Positions 18,868 through 28,036 of a DNA stretch of 64,000 bases are shown here, in pieces. The notes beneath the pieces are model-generated. The model had not been told where the DNA came from and did no database searches. It was given only the letters and a program-made list of their open reading frames with translations. Positions within the stretch are counted from its first letter, which is position 1, and each line of letters opens with the position of its first letter. Both the position numbers and the translations under genes were made by a program. The DNA is from Streptomyces sp. NBC_00442 (GTDB lineage: Bacteria > Actinomycetota > Actinomycetes > Streptomycetales > Streptomycetaceae): positions 4,092,001 through 4,156,000 of the forward strand of contig NZ_CP107918.1 in the NCBI RefSeq assembly GCF_036014195.1, written 5' to 3'.

Positions 18868-20073
18868 TCACCAGGCGACCGGAAGGCTGAGCGGATAGCG
18901 CCAGATGGAGTGGGTGTTCCACGGCACGTCGCCGGGGGCGCCCGCGTGGCGGATGCCGGGGAAGCGGGTGAGCAGGGAGGTGAACGCCACCTCCAGTTCC
19001 ATCTGGGCGAGCGGGGCGCCGAGGCAGTGGTGCGCGCCCCAGCCGAACGTCATGTGCGCCACCGCGCCCCGGTCCGGGTCGAGCTCGTGGGCCCGGTCGA
19101 ACTTGGCGTTGTCCCGGTTGGCGGTGAGGTAGGAGACGTGGACGACGTCCCCGGCCCGGATGAGCACCCCGCTCAGCTCGACGTCCTCGGTGGCGACGCG
19201 GGGGATGCCGACGCCCTTGCGGAACGGGATGAAGCGGAGCAGCTCGTCGAGGACCGAAGGGAAGCGGTCCGGGCGCGCACGCAGGGCATCGAGGATGTCC
19301 GGCCTGGTCAGAAGCGTGTACGCGATGTTCCCGAGCTGGTAGGTGGTGGTGTCCTGGCCGGTGATGAGCAGGACCATCGCCATCACGGCGAGCTCCTGGT
19401 CGTCGAGGAGCTCGTCCCCGTCGCGTGCGGTGGCCAGGGTGGAGATCAGATCGTCGCCGGGGGTGCGGCGGCGGGCGGCGGTGAGGTCGGTGAAGTAGGC
19501 GCGCAGTTCGGCCTTGGCGGCGACGGCCGCCTCCCGGCCCGCGGCGCCGATGTTCATCATCGTCAGCGCGTGGCCACGCAGCCAGTCCCGTTCGCCCTCG
19601 GGGATCGCGAGGACCTCGCAGATCGTGACGAGGGGGAGCGGCGCGGCCACGTGCTCGACGAAGTCGGCGGGCGAGCCGTGCGCGGCCATCGTGTCGAGCA
19701 GCCCGTCGACCACGCGCTGGGTGCGCTCGCGCATCCGCGCCACGTGCTTGGGGGCGAAGCTCTTCGCGACGAGGCTGCGCAGCCGGCTGCTGGCCGGCGG
19801 GTCCATCAGGTTGATCGACTCGTCCTGCACGATGGGCTCCGGTGTCATCCGCGGGAAGTCGCGGCCGATGACGGCGCTGCGGCTGAAGCGGCGGTCGGTG
19901 GTCACCGTGCGCACGTCGTCATAGCGGGTGACCAGCCAGGCTTCGCCCTCCCCGTACGCCATGCGGATGCGCGCGACCGGTTCCTCGGTCAGCATCCGCT
20001 GGAGCTGCGGGTCGAATTCGAGTGCGTCGGCGTAGTCGAAAGGGCAGCTCCACACGGTGTCTGTGGTCTCCAC
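18868..20073 (-). CDS. Cytochrome P450
   Basis: A 401-aa bacterial class I P450. It shows an I-helix GQDTT oxygen-activation motif (Gly in place of the usual Ala-Gly start), an ExxR pair in the K-helix (DELLRFIPFR) and the heme loop FGWGAHHCLG with ligand Cys350. No transmembrane segment or fused reductase is present, so it needs a separate ferredoxin. With rppA immediately downstream it likely couples or oxidises flaviolin-type naphthoquinones, as rppB and CYP158 enzymes do in other streptomycetes. It starts at GTG 20073. Confidence 0.92.
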   Translation of the reverse strand: METTDTVWSCPFDYADALEFDPQLQRMLTEEPVARIRMAYGEGEAWLVTRYDDVRTVTTDRRFSRSAVIGRDFPRMTPEPIVQDESINLMDPPASSRLRSLVAKSFAPKHVARMRERTQRVVDGLLDTMAAHGSPADFVEHVAAPLPLVTICEVLAIPEGERDWLRGHALTMMNIGAAGREAAVAAKAELRAYFTDLTAARRRTPGDDLISTLATARDGDELLDDQELAVMAMVLLITGQDTTTYQLGNIAYTLLTRPDILDALRARPDRFPSVLDELLRFIPFRKGVGIPRVATEDVELSGVLIRAGDVVHVSYLTANRDNAKFDRAHELDPDRGAVAHMTFGWGAHHCLGAPLAQMELEVAFTSLLTRFPGIRHAGAPGDVPWNTHSIWRYPLSLPVAW

Positions 20074-20520
20074 GAGGCGTACTCCGGTGTGTCAGGGACG
20101 GGCGGGGGCAGGGGATGAGCCCTGTATCCCCTGCCCCCGTCACCGACATGTCCGCGAACGTCCCAATTAACCGATTAGAGGGAGATCTCGCGGAGCCCGG
20201 TCCTTGCCGGCCCCACGCGGCCGGGGCCGGACGGCACCGGCCCGCCCCGTGCCGGGCGCGCCTCGAAGGCCGTCGCCGCGGTGCGCCCCTGCGGCCGCAT
20301 CTGCTCCGGGCGCCGCGGGCCGGTGCGCCGGCGGTCGCACGCCCACGTCCACCGCCGCGTCACCGCCCGGCCCCGCGGCCTCCGGGAGCGCCGCGGGTAC
20401 GGCCGGTGAGGTGATCGTGTGCGGTGTGGGCGCCGGCAGCTCCGTACGGCCGAGCCCACCGCGACGACGACGCAACCGGCCGAGCACGGGCCGGGCACCG
20501 GCCGAGCGTCGGTTCGGGAA
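20074..20520. other. Non-coding gap upstream of the P450-rppA operon
   Basis: 447 nt with no convincing gene; the open frames here are low-complexity Arg/Pro/Gly shadows. The part nearest the P450 start (20090-20185) should hold its promoter and includes an AT-rich 'attaaccgattagaggg' at 20166-20182. From about 20560 leftward DNA repeats of the next gene's tail begin. Confidence 0.5.
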
Positions 20521-21138
20521 CTACGCGGGCCTGCCGATCGCCCCGCCCGCGACTTGACCGTCGATGACCTGACCGCCCGCGACCCGACCGCCCGCGACCC
20601 GACCGTCCATGGCCCGACCGTCCATGCCCCGATCGCTCGTGGCCCGGACGCCCACGGCCCGACCGCCCTGCGCGCTCTCCGGCGGTTCGGCGCACGCGCG
20701 CAGTCTGACCTGGGTGATGCCGCTGACGTAGCGCGCCCCGCACCGGTCGGTGGGGATCACGAGCTGCGCGCCGAGGCCGTCGAGCGGGGCCCCGTCGAGC
20801 GCGGTGGCGAGCAGCACGGGCGAGTCGCCGAAGTCCTCGTCGATCTCGGCCCAGGACAGCACCGTGGCGTGCCCGTCCTCGCCGGTGACCTCCAGGAGGA
20901 AGCGGGAGCGGTCCTTGCGGCGGGCGGCGTCGAATCCGGGACCCGCCGCGGTGATCACCTCGCGCAGCAGTGGACCCGTGAACGTGTGGGCCCGCGGGCC
21001 GCTGGTCGCGCAGTCGAAGGTGACGGCCGCCGTCCGCTGCGGCCACCGCTCGCGCAGCTCGGCCACACTCAGCAGGACCGGCCGCTCCACCGCACCCACC
21101 ACCGCCATGTGCCGCTCAGCCGCGCGTTTATGAGTCAT
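20521..21138 (-). CDS. Small molybdopterin-binding-domain oxidoreductase-like protein
   Basis: About 205 aa from ATG 21138, or 195 from ATG 21108; neither has a strong ribosome site. An upstream CATACT box about 12 nt away would fit a leaderless message from 21138. The domain resembles the oxidoreductase molybdopterin-binding fold: LLSVAELRERWP, then a Cys in TFDCATSGP that would ligand Mo, TGPLLREVI and a final LVIPTDRCGARYVSG. It is only the domain, without a signal peptide. The last 35 residues are degenerate (GR/MDG/VAGG) repeats encoded by about 11-nt DNA repeats and may be disordered. Confidence 0.65.
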   Translation of the reverse strand: MTHKRAAERHMAVVGAVERPVLLSVAELRERWPQRTAAVTFDCATSGPRAHTFTGPLLREVITAAGPGFDAARRKDRSRFLLEVTGEDGHATVLSWAEIDEDFGDSPVLLATALDGAPLDGLGAQLVIPTDRCGARYVSGITQVRLRACAEPPESAQGGRAVGVRATSDRGMDGRAMDGRVAGGRVAGGQVIDGQVAGGAIGRPA

Positions 21139-21247
21139 GTACGAGAGTATGGCTCGCATTTGCAGTTTTGATCCATGGTGTGCAAGGGGCGATCCGGGGC
21201 GCGGACGCCGGCACGGGTACGGGCATGGGCGGGGCCGCGGGCCGGGC

Positions 21248-21913
21248 TCAGTCGCGTCCCACCAGCTCGCGCGCGCGGAGCCCGGCCTGGAACCGGGAGG
21301 TGGCCCCGAGCGCCCGCATCAGGTCGGCGACCCGCCGCCGGTAGGTGCGCAGCGACATGCCGAGCAGCCGCGCGGCCGACTCGTCGGTGTGCCCCGCCTC
21401 CAGCATCCGCAGGACCCGCCGCGCCTCGGCGTCCAGCGCCGCGGGGCGCCGCCGCAGATGGTCTTCGAGATCCGGGGACGTGTCCCACGCGGCCCGCATG
21501 AGCGACCCCAGACCCGCGACGACGTCCGGCGAACGGATCACCGTGTACGTGCGCGTGCCGCTGCCGGGAGGCCCCGCGAGGATCGCGACGCGCCGGTCGA
21601 GCACGATCGTCTCCTGGGCGAGCGGCGCCGCGCAGATGCGGATGTGGGCCCCGCCGGCGGCCATCCTGACCAGGCGCCGCTCCGCGAACGCGTCGGGAAG
21701 CGCCTGCGGGGTGTAGAGCTTGCGCAGGACGGGGCCGCCGGGCTCCCTGCCGGGGCGCAGCCCGGCCTTGAAGGCGGTGTTGACCCCGGCCGACCAGGTT
21801 CCCGGATCGGCGGCGGCGACCAGGAACTCCTGCCGCGCTCCGGCGAACAGATGCCCGGCGCGGTCGATGAGGGCGCGTTCGCCGTGGAGCGTCACGATCG
21901 GTTCGTCGTTCAT
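21248..21913 (-). CDS. LuxR-type HTH regulator with PLD/TrmB-like sensor domain
   Basis: The 221-aa protein starts at ATG 21913. Residues 1-150 form an alpha/beta domain (LFAGARQEFLVAAADPGTW through AILAGPPGSG) like the PLD-related sensor part of TrmB regulators. The C-terminal 65 residues are a GerE/LuxR helix-turn-helix (LEAGHTDESAARLLGMSLRTYRRRV). This kind of orphan regulator is common in Streptomyces. Ligand and targets are not evident. The neighbouring molybdopterin-domain gene lies downstream on the same strand. Confidence 0.8.
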   Translation of the reverse strand: MNDEPIVTLHGERALIDRAGHLFAGARQEFLVAAADPGTWSAGVNTAFKAGLRPGREPGGPVLRKLYTPQALPDAFAERRLVRMAAGGAHIRICAAPLAQETIVLDRRVAILAGPPGSGTRTYTVIRSPDVVAGLGSLMRAAWDTSPDLEDHLRRRPAALDAEARRVLRMLEAGHTDESAARLLGMSLRTYRRRVADLMRALGATSRFQAGLRARELVGRD

Positions 21914-22055
21914 GATCCGGTCAGTGTGCGACGCCCCGCGGCCCCGGTCAACGCGGGGTGACGGCCCCGGGCCACGCCCCTCGCGCGCGTCCCGTCCCGC
22001 TCCCGCCCCGCTCCCGCCTGTTCCGCGAACCGCCGTGACCTGCCACGCTATTGCG

Positions 22056-22598
22056 ATGACAGAGGTGTTCTTGCGGCGGCTGTCCCGCTGGCAGGCCGAG
22101 CAGCAACGGGGATCCGTCGCGGACCTGTACGCGGCGGCGTACGGCGATGTGCCGGGCCCGGAGTCCCTGGGGCGGGACGGCTTTCTGCGCCGTTTCGAGG
22201 AGGACGTGCAGCGTCCCGGCTTCGACATGATCATCGCGGGGGACCCGTTCCTGATCGGCTGTGCCTACGGATACCCGCCGGGCCGCGAGGGCGAGTGGTG
22301 GCACGGCTTCCGCGGTGCCGCGACCGACGGCGACGAGGAACTGGCCGAGTCCGACCGGGTGTTCGCGCTCGCCGAACTCATGGTGCTGCCCGCACGCCGC
22401 CGCGCGGGCGTCGCCACCCGCCTCCAGGACAGACTCCTCGAACGGCAGGAGGCCGACCTGCTCACCGCCCTGATAACCCCGGCCAACACGGCGGCCGTTG
22501 CGGCGTACACGTCCTGGGGCTGGACCAGATCGCTCCGCGCCGCCCCGTCCGCGACGGCCCCGGCGGTGGACGCCTGGACCCGCCGCCCGACGGGCTGA
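22056..22598 (+). CDS. GNAT family N-acetyltransferase
   Basis: A 180-aa protein from ATG 22056. The GNAT core is visible: the beta-4 strand FALAELMVLPARRRAGVATRL with the acetyl-CoA loop (RRRAGVA at about 113-119) and the C-terminal PANTAAVAAYTSWGW strand-helix. A 70-residue N-terminal extension precedes it. The substrate is unknown. It diverges from the LuxR-type regulator (143-nt gap) and converges on the kinase gene. Confidence 0.85.
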   Translation: MTEVFLRRLSRWQAEQQRGSVADLYAAAYGDVPGPESLGRDGFLRRFEEDVQRPGFDMIIAGDPFLIGCAYGYPPGREGEWWHGFRGAATDGDEELAESDRVFALAELMVLPARRRAGVATRLQDRLLERQEADLLTALITPANTAAVAAYTSWGWTRSLRAAPSATAPAVDAWTRRPTG

Positions 22599-22650
22599 GG
22601 CGCGGCCGGCGTCACCCGCGACCCGAAGCCCTCCGGTGTCCCGCAGCCGG

Positions 22651-24273
22651 TCAGACCCCTTCGTCGCGCCGGCGGATGCGGCGGGCGAGGACGACGGGGA
22701 CGACGTAGACCATGGCGAGGGAGCCGAGGGCCAGGAACAGGGAAAGGAGGTTGGTCAGGGAGTCCACCATGTTCTGGTAGCCGGTCACCACGCCGTCGTG
22801 GGCGGCCGCGACGCCCATCGCGCTGTACGTGCTGATCCCCCACCAGCCCTGCACCTCGAAGAACGCGAGGGCGAGCCAGAACGTCTGGTTCAGGCCGAGC
22901 CACCGGCCGGCCGGCATCCGCCGTCGTGCCGTTGTGAGCCATCCGCACAAGGCGAGCAGTGCCGGCACGGCGATCACGCGGAGCCAGCCCATGAAGGTGG
23001 GCTCCGCGAACACCACCAGGTAGGAGCCGATGCCGAGCGGGACCAGCCAGAGCAGCCCGAACAACGGATGGCCGAGGAGCCCGCGGTACGCCCATGACGG
23101 GTCGCCCTGCGGGCGGCCGGTGGTGCCGGTGGTGCCCGCGCCGTACGGGGTCGAGGTGGGCCCGCCCGCCGGATAGCCGTAGCCGTGACTCGGGGGCGGC
23201 TGTGGTGGCGCGGAGGGCTGCCGCGGGTGGCCGTGGGCGGTGCTTCCGGGCCCGTGGCCGGCGCCGCCCCGGCCGGACGGGGGCGGTGGCGGCGCCGACG
23301 GCCGGGCCCCGCTCGGTGCGGGGCCCTGCGTCGTGGCGCCATGGAACCCGGCGCCCGAACCACCGCCCGCCCGGAACCCGTCGGCCTCCCCGCGCGCCGG
23401 GCCGCCGCGCTCGCGGTCGTCCGCCGCCTCCAGGTTGAGCAGCCGCTCGGAGGTACGGGCGATCGCGGACGCCACCGGCGCGGGCAGCCAGGTGTCCGTC
23501 GTGACGTCGAACGCGCGTGTCCGGGTGTGGAGTTGGGCCGCGGTGGGTCGCCGATCCGGTTCCTCGTCGAGACAGTGCGCGATCAGGAGTGCCAACTCGG
23601 CGTTCACTCCCGGAAGTTGGGAAGGCCGCGTACCGCGCCGCGGGGTGATGCCGGTCGCGGCGAAGGCCAGCGTCAGGCCGTAACTGTAGATGTCGCTCGC
23701 CGCGAGGACGCGCTCCCCGTACGCCTGCTCCGGCGACATGTACGCGGGCGTCCCGATGCGGGCACCCGACAGGGTGAGCCCGGTCTCCAGGGCGGCGTGC
23801 ACGATGCCGAAGTCGATGAGCCGGGGGCCGGAGGCGGACAGGAGCACGTTGGACGGCTTGAGGTCGCGGTGGACCAGGCTCATGCCGTGGACGTGCTCCA
23901 GCGTGCGGGCCAGGTCGGCCGCGAACCGCCACAGCGCCTGCGCGGGCAGCGGGCCGAACGCGTCGACCGCCTCCTGCAGGGAAGGGCCGGGCAGGTAGTC
24001 CGACGCGTACCAGGGGTGCTGGTCGTCGACGCCGGCGTCCACCACCGGCACGGTGCCGACGCCGGAGACCCGCCGCACCACCTCCACTTCGCGCCGGAAG
24101 CGGTCGCGGAAGCCGGGCAGGGCCGCCATGTCGGAGTGGATCAGCTTCAGCGCCACCGACCGGCCGCCGCGGGTGCGGGCCAGGTAGACCCGGCCCATGC
24201 CGCCCTCGCCGAGCCGCCCCAGGACCCGGTAGCCACTCACCGTGCGCGGGTCCCGCTCGTCCAGCGCCTCCAT
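22651..24273 (-). CDS. Membrane Ser/Thr protein kinase
   Basis: The 540-aa kinase starts at ATG 24273, six nt after GGGGGG; ATG 24279 is also possible. The catalytic domain (about 15-270) is complete: GEGGMGRVYLA loop, VALKLI lysine, VHRDLKPSN loop, DFG, and SPEQ in the APE position. A long Pro/Gly/His linker (about 300-385) leads to a C-terminal membrane part with roughly five helices (for example LLWLVPLGIGSYLVVFA and LALGSLAMVYVVPVVLA). It would sit in the membrane with the kinase inside. There is no PASTA domain. It is transcribed away from the B3/B4 cassette. Confidence 0.92.
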   Translation of the reverse strand: MEALDERDPRTVSGYRVLGRLGEGGMGRVYLARTRGGRSVALKLIHSDMAALPGFRDRFRREVEVVRRVSGVGTVPVVDAGVDDQHPWYASDYLPGPSLQEAVDAFGPLPAQALWRFAADLARTLEHVHGMSLVHRDLKPSNVLLSASGPRLIDFGIVHAALETGLTLSGARIGTPAYMSPEQAYGERVLAASDIYSYGLTLAFAATGITPRRGTRPSQLPGVNAELALLIAHCLDEEPDRRPTAAQLHTRTRAFDVTTDTWLPAPVASAIARTSERLLNLEAADDRERGGPARGEADGFRAGGGSGAGFHGATTQGPAPSGARPSAPPPPPSGRGGAGHGPGSTAHGHPRQPSAPPQPPPSHGYGYPAGGPTSTPYGAGTTGTTGRPQGDPSWAYRGLLGHPLFGLLWLVPLGIGSYLVVFAEPTFMGWLRVIAVPALLALCGWLTTARRRMPAGRWLGLNQTFWLALAFFEVQGWWGISTYSAMGVAAAHDGVVTGYQNMVDSLTNLLSLFLALGSLAMVYVVPVVLARRIRRRDEGV

Positions 24274-24466
24274 CAACATCCCCCCGATGCAATGCCGTTG
24301 CCGAGATCGCATTCTGGCACGCGACGGCGCACGGGCCCGGGGGCGGGCGCCCGGCGGACCACCGAGAAGTGGACTCCTGGAATTGCCGGAAATTGGCCAC
24401 AGCAGGGCCCCCGCCCGGTCCTTACCGTCATCAGCACCGTCACCGTCATCAGCACCGGCATCAGCG

Positions 24467-24522
24467 GACCCACTGGTTCCAGCCGCAGCACACCGACCCA
24501 CTGGTTCCAGCCGCAGCACACC
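24467..24522. repeat. Perfect 28-bp tandem repeat in the B3/B4 leader
   Basis: Two identical 28-nt units (24467-24494 and 24495-24522), each beginning 'gacccactggttccagcc', lie 18 nt before the B3/B4 start codon. They are preceded by shorter 'accgtcatcagc' repeats (from 24424). The pair overlaps the probable 5' leader and could be an operator, a fold in the RNA or slippage. Confidence 0.7.
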
Positions 24523-24540
24523 ATCGAAGGAGCACCGGCC

Positions 24541-25536
24541 ATGCAGAACCCGCCCGACGCCGCCGGCGGCGCCCGCCCCCTCACCGTCTCGATCGACGCG
24601 CGCCTGACGGAGCGCGTGCCCGGCTATGTGCTCGGTCTGATCGCGGTACCGGACATCGACGTCGTCCGGGAATCCGACGACATCGGCGCGTGGCTCACCG
24701 CGGCCGAGGACATCCTGCACGCGGCCGGTCTCGGCAAGGCGGACGTCTCCGCGCTGCCCGCGATCGCCGCCTGGCGGGAGGCCTACCGCGCGGTCGGCGT
24801 CAACCCGAACAAGTTCCCCTGCGCCGCCGAGTCGGTCGTCCGCAGGGTGGCCAAGGGCGACCGGCTGCCCCGGATCAACGCCCTCGTCGACCTCTGCAAC
24901 GCGGCGTCCCTCGACACCCGGCTCCCGGTGGCGTCCTGCGATGTGGGCTCCCTCCAGGGCGAGTTGGAGGTGCGGCTCGCACACGGCGGCGAGGTCTTCG
25001 CGCCGCTGGGCGCGCCCGACGCCACCGAGCACCCCGAGCCGGGCGAGGTCGTCTACGCCGACCACCGCGGCCGCGCGCACTCGCGGCGCTGGAACTGGCG
25101 CCAGAGCGACGTGGTCAGGACCGATGTCGGGCGGCGCCGGCTGCTGCTCACCGTGGAGTCGGCGCACGAGGGCGGCCGCGCCGAGGTCGAGGAGGCGCTC
25201 GGCTGGCTCGTCGAGGCGCTCAGCGGACTCGACGGGCTCGGCGCGGTCACGGGCCGGCCCCTGGTGCTCGACCGGACCACACCGCAAGGAGACCCGTTCG
25301 CACCCCGGCACCCGTCCACGCCGTCCGGGGATCCGGGCGGCCACCACCAGCAGGCGTCCACGCCGTCCGGCGACCCGTCCGGCGACCCGTCCGGCGACCC
25401 GTCCGGCGACCCGTCCGGCGACCCGTCCGGCGACCCGTCCGGCCACCGCCGGCAGCCGTCCACGCCGTCCGGCCACCGGCGTCCGCTCGCGCCGGGAGGA
25501 CCGTCGTTCGTCCCGCCCGCCGCCCTCGCGCGCTGA
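24541..25536 (+). CDS. Stand-alone B3/B4 (PheRS-beta-like) domain protein
   Basis: A 331-aa protein from ATG 24541 with AAGGAG a few nt upstream. Residues 10-235 form a B3/B4 domain, as in phenylalanyl-tRNA synthetase beta and in stand-alone proteins that bind or edit aminoacyl-tRNA: AWREAYRAVGVNPNKFPCAAE, then LPRINALVDLCNAASL and a GEVVYAD strand. There is no catalytic synthetase core. The C-terminal 75 residues are Ser/Gly/Asp/Pro repeats, probably disordered. It is the first gene of a three-gene run with an ATP-grasp enzyme and an exporter. Confidence 0.85.
   Translation: MQNPPDAAGGARPLTVSIDARLTERVPGYVLGLIAVPDIDVVRESDDIGAWLTAAEDILHAAGLGKADVSALPAIAAWREAYRAVGVNPNKFPCAAESVVRRVAKGDRLPRINALVDLCNAASLDTRLPVASCDVGSLQGELEVRLAHGGEVFAPLGAPDATEHPEPGEVVYADHRGRAHSRRWNWRQSDVVRTDVGRRRLLLTVESAHEGGRAEVEEALGWLVEALSGLDGLGAVTGRPLVLDRTTPQGDPFAPRHPSTPSGDPGGHHQQASTPSGDPSGDPSGDPSGDPSGDPSGDPSGHRRQPSTPSGHRRPLAPGGPSFVPPAALAR
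25370..25442 (+). repeat. 12-bp coding tandem repeat (SGDP units)
   Basis: Six uninterrupted copies of 'ggcgacccgtcc' encode Gly-Asp-Pro-Ser units near the C-terminus of the B3/B4 protein. Unit number could vary by slippage without changing the frame. Confidence 0.85.
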
Positions 25537-25580
25537 TGTCCGCCGTTCCGCCGATACCGGCCCCGTACGAGGAGCACCGC

Positions 25581-26801
25581 ATGAACCCCGCGATCCTGGT
25601 GATCCACCGGCCCGCCGCCGGGCGCTACACCACCCAGTTCCGCAGCGTCGTCGTGGCCGCGGCCGAGCTCGGTGTGGGCACGGTGGTGCTGCTGCCGGCC
25701 GGCGTCGAGGCCCCGGAGGCCGCCGGGCTGCCGCACTACCACTGCGACCTGGACGACCCGGCGGAGCTGCGCGCCGCGGTCGGCCGCATCGTGGCCGAGC
25801 ACCGCATCGAGCGGATCTTCCCCCTGTTCGAAGGCGACGTCCTGCCCGCGAGCCGGGCCCGCAAGGACCACGGCATCCCCGGCCTCATGCCCTCCCAGGC
25901 CCTCAACTTCCGCGACAAGAACGTGATGCACCGCCGGGCCGAGGAGCTCGGCGTGACCGTGGCCCGCTCCTGCCGGCCCGACACCGTCTCGGCCGTCGCC
26001 GGCTTCGCCGAAGAGGTCGGCTACCCCGTCGTCGTCAAGCCGTACGCCGGCTGGGCCTGCGGCAACACCTACCGGGTGGACGACCGGGCCGAACTCGACC
26101 GGGTCTGGGCCGAGATGGGGGACGACCGGCACGAGTACCGGGTGGAGGAGTTCGTCCACGGTACCGAGTTCCACGTCGACTCCCTCGTCCAGCGCGGCGA
26201 CGTCGTCTTCGAGCAGCTCTCCCAGTACACGTACTCCGTCCTCGACTACCGCGACGAGCCCGGCGGCACCATCTCCCGCAAGTACGGCCTGACGCCGGCG
26301 GAGCGGCGCATCCTGGAGCTGAACGGCGTGATCCTGCGGGGCTTCGGCCTGGGCACGGGGGTCGTGCACGCCGAGTTCTTCCTCCGGGACGACGGCGAGA
26401 TCGTTTTCGGCGAGGCGGGCGCGCGGGCCGGCGGCGGCTCGATCGTGCCGGCCGTCCAGGCCGGGCGCGGCATCAACCTGGCCGGCGAGTGGTGCCGCCT
26501 CGAACTCGACCCCCACCACCGCCCCGCCGCCCGGCTCGGCCCGGAGATCGGCACCGAATACCTGTCGTCCGACGCGTACGGAACGATCACCGCCGTCACC
26601 TCGGCCGCCGAACTGACCTCGCTGGAGGGCGTGTTGGACGCCGACGTGTGGAAGGGCGTGGGCGACACGATCGCGCCGCCGACCGCCTCCAACGACGTGC
26701 TCGGCTGGTACGTGTGCGAGGGCCGCGACTTCGAGGAGGTGAAGGCCCGCTTCAAGACGGTGCGGGACACCTTCCGCGTGCGGACCGGCGGCCGTCCATG
26801 A
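25581..26801 (+). CDS. ATP-grasp ligase
   Basis: The 406-aa enzyme starts at ATG 25581 (GAGGAG upstream). An N-terminal pre-ATP-grasp domain (about 1-110) is followed by the ATP-grasp fold: PVVVKPYAGWACG carries the ATP-binding lysine (about 153), VEEFVHGTEFHVDS the hinge and metal region, and EIVFGEAGARAGGGS the catalytic Glu/Asn-like segment. Such enzymes join a carboxylate to an amine through an acyl phosphate, often making dipeptides or amino-acid conjugates. Substrates are unknown. It overlaps the MFS gene by ATGA, so product and exporter are tightly linked. Confidence 0.9.
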   Translation: MNPAILVIHRPAAGRYTTQFRSVVVAAAELGVGTVVLLPAGVEAPEAAGLPHYHCDLDDPAELRAAVGRIVAEHRIERIFPLFEGDVLPASRARKDHGIPGLMPSQALNFRDKNVMHRRAEELGVTVARSCRPDTVSAVAGFAEEVGYPVVVKPYAGWACGNTYRVDDRAELDRVWAEMGDDRHEYRVEEFVHGTEFHVDSLVQRGDVVFEQLSQYTYSVLDYRDEPGGTISRKYGLTPAERRILELNGVILRGFGLGTGVVHAEFFLRDDGEIVFGEAGARAGGGSIVPAVQAGRGINLAGEWCRLELDPHHRPAARLGPEIGTEYLSSDAYGTITAVTSAAELTSLEGVLDADVWKGVGDTIAPPTASNDVLGWYVCEGRDFEEVKARFKTVRDTFRVRTGGRP

Positions 26802-28036
26802 CCTGGGTGGCACGTCTGCGTCAACTCCCGCTCGCACTACGGGTGTTGTTCCTGGCCTCCTTCGTCAACCGGGCCGGCATGTTCGTCTTCCCGCTGCTCG
26901 CCGTCTACCTGGTGCGCGGCAAGGGGCTGAGCCCCGGCGAGGCCGGCCTGCTCATCTCCGTCGGCAGTACGGGCCTGCTGGCCGGCAGCCTCCTGAGCGG
27001 GCCGCTGTGCGACCGCGGCGGCAGACGGACGGCCCTGCTGAGCGCGCTGCTCCTCAACGCCGCCGGCTATCTCGGCCTCGCCCTGCTCGACGGCGCGCCC
27101 TGGACGTACGCGGCGCTGCTGTTCGTCGCCCTCGTCGGCATGGGCATGTTCAGCCCGGCCTCCAACACCCTGGTCGCCGACCTGACCACACCCGAGCAGC
27201 GCCCGTTCGCGTACACGATCAGCTACGTCGGCAACAACCTGGGCATGGGGGTGGGCCCCCTTCTGGGCGGGGTCGCGGCCGCGTACTCGTACCACGTCAT
27301 GTTCGCCGGGAACATCGCGGCGGGTCTGCTGTGCGCGGCGATGATCCTGCTCCGGGTGCCGCACGACCGCAGGCGGCCGCCTCTCAACACCGGTCGTGAC
27401 AAGAGCCGTTCGGGCCGTCGGCGCCTCGGCCACACCCACGTCCTGCTGCTCGTCCTCGTCTCCTTCTTCTACGTCGTCCCGCTCATCGGCCTCGAATACG
27501 CGCTGCCGCTCGCCGTCACCACGGTGCTGCACGACTCGGCGGGGCTCGTCGGCGCGGTCTACACGATCAACAGCGTCGTCGTGGTGAGCCTCGGGCTTGT
27601 CATGGAGAAGCACCTGCGCGGCCACGGCACCAAGGCGCTGCTCCTGGCCGCGGGGCTGCTGTGGACGCTCGGGCTCGCGGTGATCGTCCTCGGGTTCTCG
27701 CTGCCGGCGCTGCTGCTGTCCACGGTGGTGTGGACCCTCGGCGAGATCATCGTGTCCGTCGTGGTGCCCACGTACGTCGCCGACCACGTCGACGAGCACC
27801 GCGTCGGCACCTTCATGGCGCTCAACGGCTTCGTGCTCGGCCTCGCGCGGCTCGTGGTCCCGGTCGGCCTGGGCGTGCTGTGGACGGCCGACGGCCACCG
27901 GCCCGTCTTCGTGACCCTGCTGTGCGCCCCGCTCCTGGGCATGGCGGGCTTCGCGCTGCTGAGGATCAGACGGCCCGCCGCCACCGGCGCCGCGGCCGGC
28001 ACCCCCGACGCGGAGCCGCTCGCGGTGAGCGGCTGA
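26798..28036 (+). CDS. MFS transporter linked to the ATP-grasp enzyme
   Basis: A 412-aa transporter with 12 likely membrane helices. The major-facilitator signature DRGGRRTALL lies between helices 2 and 3 (about residue 70), with a basic mid-loop (DRRRPPLNTGRDKSRSGRRR) between the two halves. The 4-nt overlap with the ATP-grasp gene suggests it exports, or takes up the precursor of, that enzyme's product. Its stop is directly adjacent to the stop of the convergent MocR gene. Confidence 0.9.
   Translation: MTWVARLRQLPLALRVLFLASFVNRAGMFVFPLLAVYLVRGKGLSPGEAGLLISVGSTGLLAGSLLSGPLCDRGGRRTALLSALLLNAAGYLGLALLDGAPWTYAALLFVALVGMGMFSPASNTLVADLTTPEQRPFAYTISYVGNNLGMGVGPLLGGVAAAYSYHVMFAGNIAAGLLCAAMILLRVPHDRRRPPLNTGRDKSRSGRRRLGHTHVLLLVLVSFFYVVPLIGLEYALPLAVTTVLHDSAGLVGAVYTINSVVVVSLGLVMEKHLRGHGTKALLLAAGLLWTLGLAVIVLGFSLPALLLSTVVWTLGEIIVSVVVPTYVADHVDEHRVGTFMALNGFVLGLARLVVPVGLGVLWTADGHRPVFVTLLCAPLLGMAGFALLRIRRPAATGAAAGTPDAEPLAVSG

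Noticed and set aside
25053..26837. 594-aa minus-strand frame opposite the ATP-grasp and B3/B4 genes
   Set aside because: High-GC shadow with His/Val/Gly bias; the forward genes have clear domains.
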